From Candidatus Methanoperedens sp. (lineage in GTDB: Archaea; Halobacteriota; Methanosarcinia; Methanosarcinales; Methanoperedenaceae): a DNA stretch of 26,567 nt. The notes beneath the pieces are model-generated. The model was not told the origin of the DNA. It worked only from the letters and a program-made list of their open reading frames with translations, and ran no database searches. The translations under genes were made by a program, and so were the position numbers. Below are positions 1 to 6,078 of this stretch, one piece after another. The stretch covers positions 1 to 26,567 of the forward strand of contig JAPZAN010000109.1 in NCBI GenBank assembly GCA_027460605.1, read 5' to 3'. Numbering within the stretch: the first letter of the stretch is position 1; each line of letters starts with the position of its first letter.

Positions 1-2
1 TA

Positions 3-116
3 TTTTTATTGAGAATATTCTCAGGTTTTGGCTGGACTGTCATACCTCTTCTTATGATATCTGATTTTTTAGGGCAGTTCGCAGGCGGAAAGCTCAGGAA
101 ATTTGAGGCTCACTAG
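3..116 (+). CDS. C-terminal end of a small membrane protein (partial)
   Basis: The reading frame is open from the window edge to a TAG at 114-116 and encodes 37 residues. It closely matches the last 38 or so residues of the minus-strand protein at 12192-12440: both read FLLRI(F/L)SGFGW, then VIPL, then S-D, then GQFAGGKL(R/K). The two are therefore paralogues and both are real genes. The visible part is a hydrophobic stretch followed by a short basic tail, which suggests a small integral membrane protein. The N-terminal half lies outside the window. I do not recognise a function. Confidence 0.7.
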   Translation, partial: FLLRIFSGFGWTVIPLLMISDFLGQFAGGKLRKFEAH

Positions 117-179
117 GTGAGGTCAATCACATTTCTGGTACAATTTTTAAAATCATAAATAAATTCAATGGAAATCTTC

Positions 180-195
180 CAAATTTAAAGCAAAA
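180..195 (+). promoter_or_regulatory. Promoter element (BRE/TATA-like), copy 1
   Basis: CAAATTTAAAGCAAAA lies about 65 bases before the gene at 260. The same 16 bases occur at 18833-18848, before the paralogous gene at 18900. Conservation between two diverged gene copies, together with the TTTAAA core, suggests an archaeal TATA/BRE promoter. The palindromic operator that follows copy 2 is not recognisable here. Confidence 0.55.
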
Positions 196-259
196 TGACC
201 ATTAATACAGACTACACATAGCAGATAACCTTAAAAGATTCCTAAAGGAGAAATGAAAA

Positions 260-460
260 ATGGATTGCTGTGGATCAAGTAAACCGAAAGAAAAAGACGA
301 TGATATAAAAGGAGACCAAACGGGCATTAAAAAAAATCCCGTTGAAAAAGAGCAAGCCCATGGCGGCGGTTGCTGCGGCGGCGGTGGCTCGGGTATGTGG
401 CTGCACCTGGTAATCATGATTATCGTAGTTGTAGTAATATCATATCTTACAAGGAGATGA
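260..460 (+). CDS. Cys-rich tail-anchored mini-protein (CCG protein), copy 1
   Basis: This 66-residue protein has four parts. The N-terminus is MDCCGS. A charged Lys/Asp-rich linker follows to about residue 33. A Gly/Cys cluster (GGGCCGGGG, about residues 36-44) comes next, and the C-terminus is a single membrane helix ending in Arg-Arg. Two vicinal Cys pairs in so small a protein suggest metal binding or thiol exchange at the membrane, but the function is inferred. The start at 260 has an AAGGAG upstream (244-249). The paralogue at 18900 has the same plan (MDCCGS, linker, GGCCGG, helix). Both copies are followed at once by a Met-rich secreted protein, so the two probably act together. Confidence 0.8.
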   Translation: MDCCGSSKPKEKDDDIKGDQTGIKKNPVEKEQAHGGGCCGGGGSGMWLHLVIMIIVVVVISYLTRR

Positions 461-465
461 GAACT

Positions 466-789
466 ATGAAAAAGAAAACAATCTTAGTCATTGGAATTCT
501 CGGGATACTGCTGGTATTCGGAGCCGCAGTCGCAATGGCACAGAATACGAGCGAGAAAACAAAGGACTCGGGAAATCATGAATGTACTCCTGAAATGATG
601 GAGAATATGTCAAAAAATTGTCCAGAGCAAATGATGCAGTCAGAAACATACGAAGGCATGATGAATGCTACAAATGAGAGTTCAATGATGAATACTGAAG
701 CTACTGGCGAAGATCATTGTGGAGGCATGGGTTCTGAAGCGGGTTCGATGATGGGTTCCAGCGCAACAACAACTAAGGCTATGCTGTAA
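466..789 (+). CDS. Secreted Met/Cys/His-rich protein, copy 1
   Basis: The protein has 107 residues, with a signal peptide or anchor (MKKKTILVIGILGILLVFGA, cleavage plausible after AMA). The mature part is exceptionally Met-rich, with motifs such as HECTPEMMENM, EQMMQ, GMMN, SSMMN and GSMMGSS, plus a few Cys and His. Clustered Met-Met, Cys and His outside the cytoplasm are typical of Cu(I)-binding proteins, so periplasmic copper or soft-metal buffering is a reasonable inference. The ATG at 466 is preferred because AAGGAG at 451-456 sits 9 bases upstream and the signal peptide then starts cleanly; an in-frame ATG at 457 overlaps the previous stop. The paralogue at 19096 shares HECTPEMMENM exactly and ends in a similar GSMMG tail. 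Confidence 0.8.
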   Translation: MKKKTILVIGILGILLVFGAAVAMAQNTSEKTKDSGNHECTPEMMENMSKNCPEQMMQSETYEGMMNATNESSMMNTEATGEDHCGGMGSEAGSMMGSSATTTKAML

Positions 790-790
790 A

Positions 791-1007
791 CCTCTTTTTA
801 TTTTAAATCATTTCTCACCAATCATGATAGGTGCAGGAGCAATTTGGGCGAACCAGACATGGGGTAGGTACAGGTTACCTGACATCATGGTAGTAGAGGC
901 AAATGCTGGAGTGAATAAAGATCGGGAGAGCCATTGATGTTGCTTTAGTTATTGCTGCCGTGGTGTTGATCCTGGATTATACAACGATGGATGAACATCA
1001 TTTGTAA
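791..1007 (+). pseudogene. Relic of a membrane protein, possibly CcsA/ResC-like
   Basis: The 790-1436 interval has no convincing intact gene. One frame (824-937) gives a short piece containing GAIWANQTWGRY. This resembles the GAIWA..(A/T)WG.YW stretch of the heme-handling WWD domain in CcsA/ResC-type cytochrome c biogenesis proteins, and is close to GSLWARSAWGQYW in the CcmC of this window. It then degenerates. A second frame (915-1007) gives a hydrophobic piece (GRAIDVALVIAAVVLILDYT) ending at a TAA. The frame change, missing ends and lack of ribosome sites suggest remnants of a decayed gene. The match rests on one short motif. Confidence 0.35.
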
Positions 1008-1107
1008 AATAACATTGATAGGTCTGGACGTGCAGTTCTTGTTTCTGTTCTAAATGGTATTGTTATTTACCTTTTAAAAAATATCAAATAATACAATGTT
1101 TTATTTC

Positions 1108-1130
1108 GTTTTTAAACCACAACCCACATT
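1108..1130 (+). promoter_or_regulatory. Duplicated promoter element, copy upstream of the gene-free region
   Basis: A T-rich, TTTTTAAA-containing stretch is followed by AAACCACAACCCACAT (1114-1129). The same 16 bases recur at 1351-1366 in the ccmE promoter, and both are followed by an AAATAAG (1134-1140 and 1367-1373). No gene follows this copy closely, so it may be a leftover promoter of a deleted gene or drive a small RNA. Confidence 0.4.
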
Positions 1131-1136
1131 AAGAAA

Positions 1137-1215
1137 TAAGTTCTACAAGTAGATTAGTGGCCGGGAAAGCAATACCGCACTCCTATCATATTCCGGTCAC
1201 CTTTTCTGCTTTATT
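1137..1215 (+). ncRNA. Candidate small RNA with stem-loop
   Basis: Downstream of the duplicated promoter element, GTGGCCGG (1157-1164) can pair with CCGGTCAC (1193-1200), with one G-U pair. The stem extends by AA-TT across a single bulged G. The loop is about 23 bases, and a pyrimidine/T-rich run (CCTTTTCTGCTTT) follows. Promoter, stable stem and U-rich end would fit a short non-coding transcript of about 80 nt. No known RNA family is recognised, and the stem could also be a remnant of the decayed gene nearby. Confidence 0.3.
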
Positions 1216-1345
1216 ACTAAATATTATTAAAATAATTATACTACTATTGCTATCTAATATTAACATTAATCCTATTCTGCTACTATTTTTCCAAATCCAT
1301 CCGATGAATTTAGAAATTTTAAGTTAAAAAACGTTTTACTTTTTT

Positions 1346-1373
1346 TTTATAAACCACAACCCACATAAATAAG
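1346..1373 (+). promoter_or_regulatory. ccmE operon promoter
   Basis: TTTATAAA (1346-1353) and the AT-rich ACATAAATAAG (1363-1373) lie upstream of ccmE. If the second is the TATA box, transcription would start about 25 bases later, on the 1394-1410 palindrome. The region shares AAACCACAACCCACAT with 1114-1129. Confidence 0.5.
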
Positions 1374-1393
1374 CACGTTCTCAATTGACTTAG

Positions 1394-1410
1394 TTTACAA
1401 TAGTTGTAAA
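1394..1410. promoter_or_regulatory. Palindromic operator TTTACA-N5-TGTAAA (ccmE operon)
   Basis: TTTACAATAGTTGTAAA is a perfect 6+5+6 inverted repeat, 26 bases before the ccmE start and near the expected transcription start. The same pattern occurs at 18863-18879 and 25480-25496, and with one mismatch at 8528-8544. The last-but-one of these precedes an Lrp-TRASH regulator gene, the probable binder. A site on the transcription start would fit repression. Confidence 0.7.
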
Positions 1411-1436
1411 GTTGAGGTTGAATAAGAGGAACCTGA

Positions 1437-1847
1437 ATGAACAGAAAATATAAAAACATGTTCGGCATCGGGATTGTAGCTATATTATTAATATACCTTG
1501 GGGCGCAGAGTTTCAGCAACGCACTCTCATTTTACTATGAAGTAGGCGAATTCGTGCAGAAGGCGGATTCTTTAAACGGAAAAGTGGTGAATGTGAACGG
1601 CTCCATAGTGAAAGGCTCTACTATATGGGAGCCTGAGAAAGCCAGGCTTACATTCAAACTGGGGGATAACAATGGCACGATCACTGTGGTATCAAACGAA
1701 GGAATGCCGGGGAATTACAAGGAGGGCATCCCTGCAGTTGTTACGGGATATTTCATAAACAACACTTTTCAGGCAACCCAGGTTGTCACGAAATGCCCCT
1801 CAAAATACGGTGGAGACCTTGATCACGGAGACCATAACGAAACATAA
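1437..1847 (+). CDS. ccmE: Heme chaperone CcmE, Cys-type (CxxxY)
   Basis: CcmE is the membrane-anchored heme chaperone that carries heme from CcmC to CcmF during cytochrome c maturation. This 136-residue protein has an N-terminal membrane anchor (about residues 8-28), then an OB-fold-like beta domain with LNGKVVNVNGSI and GIPAVVTGYF. Near the C-terminus is KCPSKY, giving Cys120 and Tyr124. The classical heme-binding motif is HxxxY; archaea and some sulfate reducers have CxxxY, which is what is seen here. A His/Asp-rich tail (DHGDHNET) follows. The start has a GAGG ribosome site. It is the first gene of a long operon, with ccmF 12 bases downstream and a palindromic operator 26 bases upstream. 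Confidence 0.93.
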   Translation: MNRKYKNMFGIGIVAILLIYLGAQSFSNALSFYYEVGEFVQKADSLNGKVVNVNGSIVKGSTIWEPEKARLTFKLGDNNGTITVVSNEGMPGNYKEGIPAVVTGYFINNTFQATQVVTKCPSKYGGDLDHGDHNET

Positions 1848-1859
1848 AGGAGAATTTTA

Positions 1860-3872
1860 ATGGAATTAGGTGAAACAACATTAATCATTGCACTGATTTT
1901 GAGCGTATATGCACTTGTAGCCCATATAATAGGGATATGGAAAAAGAAAAATGAGCTTTTTGACAGCGCCAGGATTGCCATCATTGGAATTGCAGTACTG
2001 ACCACAATCGCATCCATCTGGCTTTTTAATCTGTTCATTACACGTAATTTCCAGTACGAGTATGTAGCAATCTACAGCAGCCTGGATTTACCCATGGCTT
2101 ACACCCTCTCAGCATTCTGGGCGGGCGCTGACGGTTCATTATTGCTCTGGGCATGGTTAATCTCCATTTATATTGCAGTAATTGCTGCGAGAGGGAAATC
2201 CTATGACAACCTGATCAAACATGCAATGCCAGTAATCCTCATTACCCTCACTTATTTCTTCTATATGCTGCTCACAGTATCCCGCCCTTTCAGGATGCTT
2301 GATTTCATGCCGGCAGACGGGAACGGCTTGAACCCGCTTCTTCAGGACCCGGGCATGTTCTTCCACCCTCCCACGCTTTTCTGGGGCTATGCAGGAGTGA
2401 TTATCCCCTTTGCGTTAATGGTCGCAGGCATATATCTTTCGGATGATACCTGGACATACCGCGCAAGACGCTGGGCGCTGTGGGCATGGCTAGGGCTGGC
2501 TCTTGGCAATATGTTCGGGAGCTACTGGGCTTATACAGTGCTTAACTGGGGCGGGTTCTGGGGCTGGGACCCGGTTGAGAACGCCTCATTCCTGCCCTGG
2601 CTCACAATGACAGCGTTCTACCACAGCACCATGATAACTGAACGTAAAGGCGGCATGAAGTTCTGGAACATACTGCTCATCCTGTTCACCTGGGAACTCA
2701 CGGTGTACGGGACATTGCTCACAAGAAGCGGGATAATCGCTTCTGTCCATACCTTCGGGCAATCCGTGACCGCACCATATTACATCAACTATATGATCGT
2801 GGTGCTTGCAGCCACGCTCATGCTTGTGGCATGGAAATATGATTCGATACGGAGCAAGAAGGTATTCGAGTCTTTCGTATCGCGGGAAGCAAGTTTCCTC
2901 TACAACAACTGGATATTCATGGCTGCGACCGCTTCTGTGCTCTGGGGGACGACATATCCATTGCTCTCAGAAGCCTTCCGCGGCTACAAGGTCATGGTCG
3001 GTCCGAGTTTCTATAACCAGATAAATGTCCCGCTTGGGATAGCGCTTCTTTTCCTGATGGCGATATGCCCCCTCATTGCATGGAGGAAAGCTTCGGTTTC
3101 CCATCTTAAGAGAAACTTTACCAGACCCCTTGTAGCGGCAGTAGTTGCAATGTTCATCGCCTTTGCGCTCGGTATCCGTGATTTTTATGCTCTCTTTGTT
3201 GCAGTCGCAGGCACTGTACTTGTCGTATCTACCCACCTTCTGGATATATCAAGAATAGTAAATAAGCAGAAAAAACTGGAGGATGCGGGAACTTTAAAGA
3301 ATATTTCCAGAGCGTTCATGAATAACCGCCGCACCTTCGGCGGCTACATGTGCCATATTGCAATCCTCATGATAATCGTAGCTGCCGCGGGCGCTGTGGT
3401 TTACGAGCAGGCACAGACCTTTAACATGAGAGCTGGCGGTACATACAGCGTTGGAGATTATGACTTCAAGCTCACAAAGATTGACCAGTTTGCCCAAAAC
3501 AACAGGGATGTTCAGGCGGCATATTTTGATGTATATAAGAACGGGGAGAAGGTTTTAACAAAAGCCGAAGCGCGCATGTATCATTATGCGAAGCAGGAAA
3601 GCACCAATGTCAAACCCATGGCTTACACTGTGGGAATTGATGACTTATATTTCTCAGCCCAGGCTATCACTGCTGATAGCGCTACTGTAAAAATCAAAGT
3701 TATGCCCATGATGTTCCTGATGTGGATAGGGGGATTCTATGTGCTCATCCTGGGAATCCTGATATGCATTTCAACTGTTGTTCCGATAAGGCAAAGAACA
3801 ATATCTGATGATGTAAATATAAATCAAAATGTACAAAAAACAATTACCGCGGAGAGTGTTTATGAAACATGA
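1860..3872 (+). CDS. ccmF: Cytochrome c heme lyase subunit CcmF
   Basis: CcmF is the integral membrane component that attaches heme to apocytochrome c CxxCH motifs. The protein has 670 residues and many membrane helices. The signature WWD domain, NWGGFWGWDPVENASFLPWL, is at about residues 228-250. FMPADGNGLNPLLQDPGMFFHPP, of which GLNPLLQDPGM is the diagnostic part, is at about 147-170, and LLTRSGI(I)ASVHTF is around 290-300. A large extracytoplasmic loop precedes the last helix (about residues 520-610), as usual in the family. An AAGGAG ribosome site precedes the ATG. The gene ends 11 bases inside the next one, so translation is probably coupled. Confidence 0.96.
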   Translation: MELGETTLIIALILSVYALVAHIIGIWKKKNELFDSARIAIIGIAVLTTIASIWLFNLFITRNFQYEYVAIYSSLDLPMAYTLSAFWAGADGSLLLWAWLISIYIAVIAARGKSYDNLIKHAMPVILITLTYFFYMLLTVSRPFRMLDFMPADGNGLNPLLQDPGMFFHPPTLFWGYAGVIIPFALMVAGIYLSDDTWTYRARRWALWAWLGLALGNMFGSYWAYTVLNWGGFWGWDPVENASFLPWLTMTAFYHSTMITERKGGMKFWNILLILFTWELTVYGTLLTRSGIIASVHTFGQSVTAPYYINYMIVVLAATLMLVAWKYDSIRSKKVFESFVSREASFLYNNWIFMAATASVLWGTTYPLLSEAFRGYKVMVGPSFYNQINVPLGIALLFLMAICPLIAWRKASVSHLKRNFTRPLVAAVVAMFIAFALGIRDFYALFVAVAGTVLVVSTHLLDISRIVNKQKKLEDAGTLKNISRAFMNNRRTFGGYMCHIAILMIIVAAAGAVVYEQAQTFNMRAGGTYSVGDYDFKLTKIDQFAQNNRDVQAAYFDVYKNGEKVLTKAEARMYHYAKQESTNVKPMAYTVGIDDLYFSAQAITADSATVKIKVMPMMFLMWIGGFYVLILGILICISTVVPIRQRTISDDVNINQNVQKTITAESVYET

Positions 3873-4095
3873 AATAGTGGCAATCTGGTTCTTCTTACTT
3901 GTGTTTACAGTGCCAGTACTCGCTGTCACCGAGGAAGAAATCACTGCAAACCTGAACTGCCCTGACCAGGGCGGATGTACAATGATTGCGATTGATTGCA
4001 CATGCCCGAGCGCACTTGAGTTAAAAGATAAAGTCAGGGCAATGGTCGATCAGGGTCTTTCTGAGAAAACGATATACAATAACCTTGTGGTTTGA
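3862..4095 (+). CDS. Short CcmH-like thiol protein
   Basis: The ATG at 3862 gives 77 residues, has GGAG upstream (3851-3854) and starts a clean signal peptide (cleavage near VLA); an earlier in-frame start would lie deeper inside ccmF. The mature part, LNCPDQGGCTMIAIDCTCPS followed by a helical stretch with VDQGLSEKTIYNNLV, has the layout of the CcmH/CycL thiol-reductase domain. The usual LRCxxC is altered to CPDQGGC plus a CTC pair. It lacks the C-terminal membrane helix seen in the second CcmH-like gene at 5641. It may reduce or hold apocytochrome thiols. The assignment to the CcmH family is fairly good; the exact role is inferred. Confidence 0.75.
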   Translation: MKHEIVAIWFFLLVFTVPVLAVTEEEITANLNCPDQGGCTMIAIDCTCPSALELKDKVRAMVDQGLSEKTIYNNLVV

Positions 4096-4131
4096 TTATG
4101 AATATGAAAAATTCTTGCAGGAGAAAAAAAC

Positions 4132-5163
4132 ATGAATAAATTATTTCCAATTTTTATAATACTTGTCATTTTCGGCAGCGCCGCATCCGCCGCTGAAATC
4201 AACGGAAGTGTTGTATCTTTCGGGAAAAAGCTTGCCGACCAGAAAGTTACGTTGAGCAGAGTTAACACCACGCAGAGCGCTGAGACAGGTGTTGTTTATA
4301 ATTTCAAACCGCTTTCGGATACAGCGACGGATAAAGATGGGAGGTATATCTTTAATAACCTTAACAACGGCATGTACCGGGTCAATGTGACCTACAGCGG
4401 CATTACATACGGGGAGAATATCGGTCTTCAGGGCAACGCTATTGTGGATTTCAATCTCTCGGAAAAGATCGAGGGATATGTAGTGAAGGCGAATAAGACA
4501 CTTGAAGGAATACCGGTGCGCCTACTGGATGAAACAGGGATTGAGGTAATGAGCGCTGTTACCAATAAAACAGGGAAATATTCATTTAACATGGTCAATG
4601 CCGGGAAGAGTTACCTGGTGGTGGCAAATTATACCGATGTACCTTATACAAAACAGGTAAATGCATCAGAGAATGCCGATTTTAGAGTTTACGATTCCAC
4701 AAAGAACGGGGATGTCCTCAATGTAAAAATTGACCACGTTGTGCTTTCAAAAACAGCCAATGGGATAAAAGTTGATGAATATGTTGAATTCATGAATACC
4801 GGAGATAAGGTTTTCTTCAGTAAGGACCGCGCGTTTGTGGGCATTTCAACGCCTGAGGGTATAACGAGGTTCACGACCGATGCAATGGAATGCTGCCTGC
4901 AAAGGGAAAAGGATGCAGCCTGGATAGACCCCATGAATCCGATTTTACCCGGGGAAACATACACCGCACAGATATCGTATGTTTTTAATCCGGAATCTTC
5001 AAAGAATTTATTTTACAAAGATATGATATACAATACGTCATACATTACTCTGCTCTCTGATAAGAAGAACGGTTTCGGGATTGAAAGCAGTTGCTCAAGA
5101 ACAAAATTGGCAAAAAGCGAGGAAGACGCTTTGTTAAACCAGCGCCTGCAGCGAATGTATTGA
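4132..5163 (+). CDS. Exported protein: two carboxypeptidase-regulatory-like domains plus 'MECC' domain; likely truncated
   Basis: This is a 343-residue frame with a signal peptide (residues 1-20). Two beta-sandwich segments with the TDKDGRYIFNNL / NKTGKYSFNMV pattern follow (about 22-110 and 112-185), resembling carboxypeptidase-regulatory-like domains. A third domain (about 195-325) is shared with the gene at 6075: FFSKDRAFVGISTP, then AMECCL (Cys254-Cys255), then W.DPMNPI.PG. In that paralogue the domain continues through more beta structure, a membrane helix and a cytosolic coil. Here the similarity stops at about 5090, the frame ends at 5163, and a coil follows in another frame (5091-5585). 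This looks like a frameshift plus an internal deletion. A role in holding apocytochrome or metals is suggested only by its operon. Confidence 0.75.
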   Translation: MNKLFPIFIILVIFGSAASAAEINGSVVSFGKKLADQKVTLSRVNTTQSAETGVVYNFKPLSDTATDKDGRYIFNNLNNGMYRVNVTYSGITYGENIGLQGNAIVDFNLSEKIEGYVVKANKTLEGIPVRLLDETGIEVMSAVTNKTGKYSFNMVNAGKSYLVVANYTDVPYTKQVNASENADFRVYDSTKNGDVLNVKIDHVVLSKTANGIKVDEYVEFMNTGDKVFFSKDRAFVGISTPEGITRFTTDAMECCLQREKDAAWIDPMNPILPGETYTAQISYVFNPESSKNLFYKDMIYNTSYITLLSDKKNGFGIESSCSRTKLAKSEEDALLNQRLQRMY

Positions 5164-5585
5164 CCGATGAGCCGCAGGGAGCAGTTGATGTAGTCTCGCA
5201 GCCCAATATTGTTACAGAGAATGCCGCCGGGAAAGACATAAGTGAAATGTCATTCGATGAATTGCTTGTTGAAAAGACTGCAGCATTCGAATCGATTCTT
5301 GTTCTTGAAAATAAATTCCATGCAGGACAAATCACGGAAAAAGAGTACAAAGAATTAAAGAAAGAACACAAAGAAAATGCAACGCTTGTAATAAAACAGT
5401 TAAAAGAAGCAGCGTTAAACCTGGATCTCAACCAGCCAGTTCCGGAACTTGAAAAAACGATAGGACATATAGGCGACATAGATATTCTGGAAGAGCTGCT
5501 GGAACGGGAAAAAGAAGGAGAAAACAGGGTAGAATTAAAAGAAATTATTGAACAGAGGATAGATGATATCGAGCGCAATGAGTAA
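5091..5585 (+). pseudogene. Displaced cytosolic coil of the preceding gene (CcmI-like region)
   Basis: The frame is open from a TTG at 5091 and overlaps the previous gene in the -1 frame. It encodes about 164 residues, mostly helical and highly charged. The segment EMSFDELLVEKTAAFESILV, followed by AGQITEKEYKELKKEHKENA, matches the style of the cytosolic coil of CcmI-like proteins ('leeL..ek.a.l..ie.L...f.aG.ise.eY..lk'). It also corresponds to YTLEELELEKRKIFQAIHGF and following residues in the paralogue at 6075. No signal peptide, membrane helix or ribosome site precedes it. It is best read as the C-terminal part of the 4132 gene, separated by a frame change near the A5 run at 5112-5116 and loss of the membrane helix. 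It could still be translated by slippage. Confidence 0.55.
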
Positions 5586-5593
5586 ATATGCAT

Positions 5594-5618
5594 GAGAATG
5601 CGGGGAGACCCGCATCTC
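5594..5618 (+). other. Intergenic stem-loop with GAGA tetraloop
   Basis: ATGCGGG (5598-5604) pairs exactly with CCCGCAT (5609-5615) across a GAGA loop, a GNRA-type tetraloop. The stem continues with GAG (5594-5596) and CTC (5616-5618) around one bulged A. It lies between the displaced coil and the second ccmH. Archaeal terminators need U-tracts, and none follows, so an mRNA-processing or stability element is more likely. Confidence 0.5.
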
Positions 5619-5640
5619 TGTTCAATAACATCTCCCGAAG

Positions 5641-6078
5641 ATGAGGGAAAAAATGTACAGGGTGCTTATGCTGTTTGTTCTTCTAATATCAGGAATTAAG
5701 CCTGTCATGGCAGATGATGCTATGACATCTGGCCTGATATGCCCGTGCGAATGCGCCATGGTTATTTCAACATGCGATTGCACCACCGCAATACAGGTTA
5801 AAAAAGAGATCACCCAGATGAAGGAAAACGGCTTTTCGGAAAACCAGATTTTTTCAGCACTTCAGGCAGAATACGGAAAGGAGATACTGGTAAATCCTGA
5901 AAAAACAGGTTCAATATCATTATGGGCAGGAGGTATATCATTAACCATTTTATTTGTGTTTCTTGGATACATTTTTACCAGAAAACCGAAAAAGGAAATT
6001 ATACCTGATATGACAAGGTACGAACAGCGGTTTGAAGAAGAATACCGGGACTTTATCTCCGGGAAGGAGAAAAAATGA
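5641..6078 (+). CDS. ccmH: CcmH/CycL-like cytochrome c biogenesis thiol protein
   Basis: CcmH keeps apocytochrome heme-site cysteines reduced and presents them to CcmF. This 145-residue protein has a signal peptide (to about residue 23). The thiol domain contains LICPCECAMVISTCDC (an L-x-C-x-x-C-like pair plus CDC) and a helical hairpin ending YGKEILVNP, the counterpart of the family's YG..(I/V)L. A single membrane helix (about 97-116) and a charged cytosolic tail follow. Bacterial CcmH has the same order. An in-frame ATG at 5653 with GAGGG five bases upstream is an equally good start. The gene ends in an ATGA overlap with the next gene. Confidence 0.88.
   Translation: MREKMYRVLMLFVLLISGIKPVMADDAMTSGLICPCECAMVISTCDCTTAIQVKKEITQMKENGFSENQIFSALQAEYGKEILVNPEKTGSISLWAGGISLTILFVFLGYIFTRKPKKEIIPDMTRYEQRFEEEYRDFISGKEKK

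Noticed and set aside
5045..5593. Long minus-strand frame (182 codons)
   Set aside because: It mirrors the charged coil on the plus strand; the Ser/Phe-rich product is the usual antisense pattern, and there is no ribosome site or family match.
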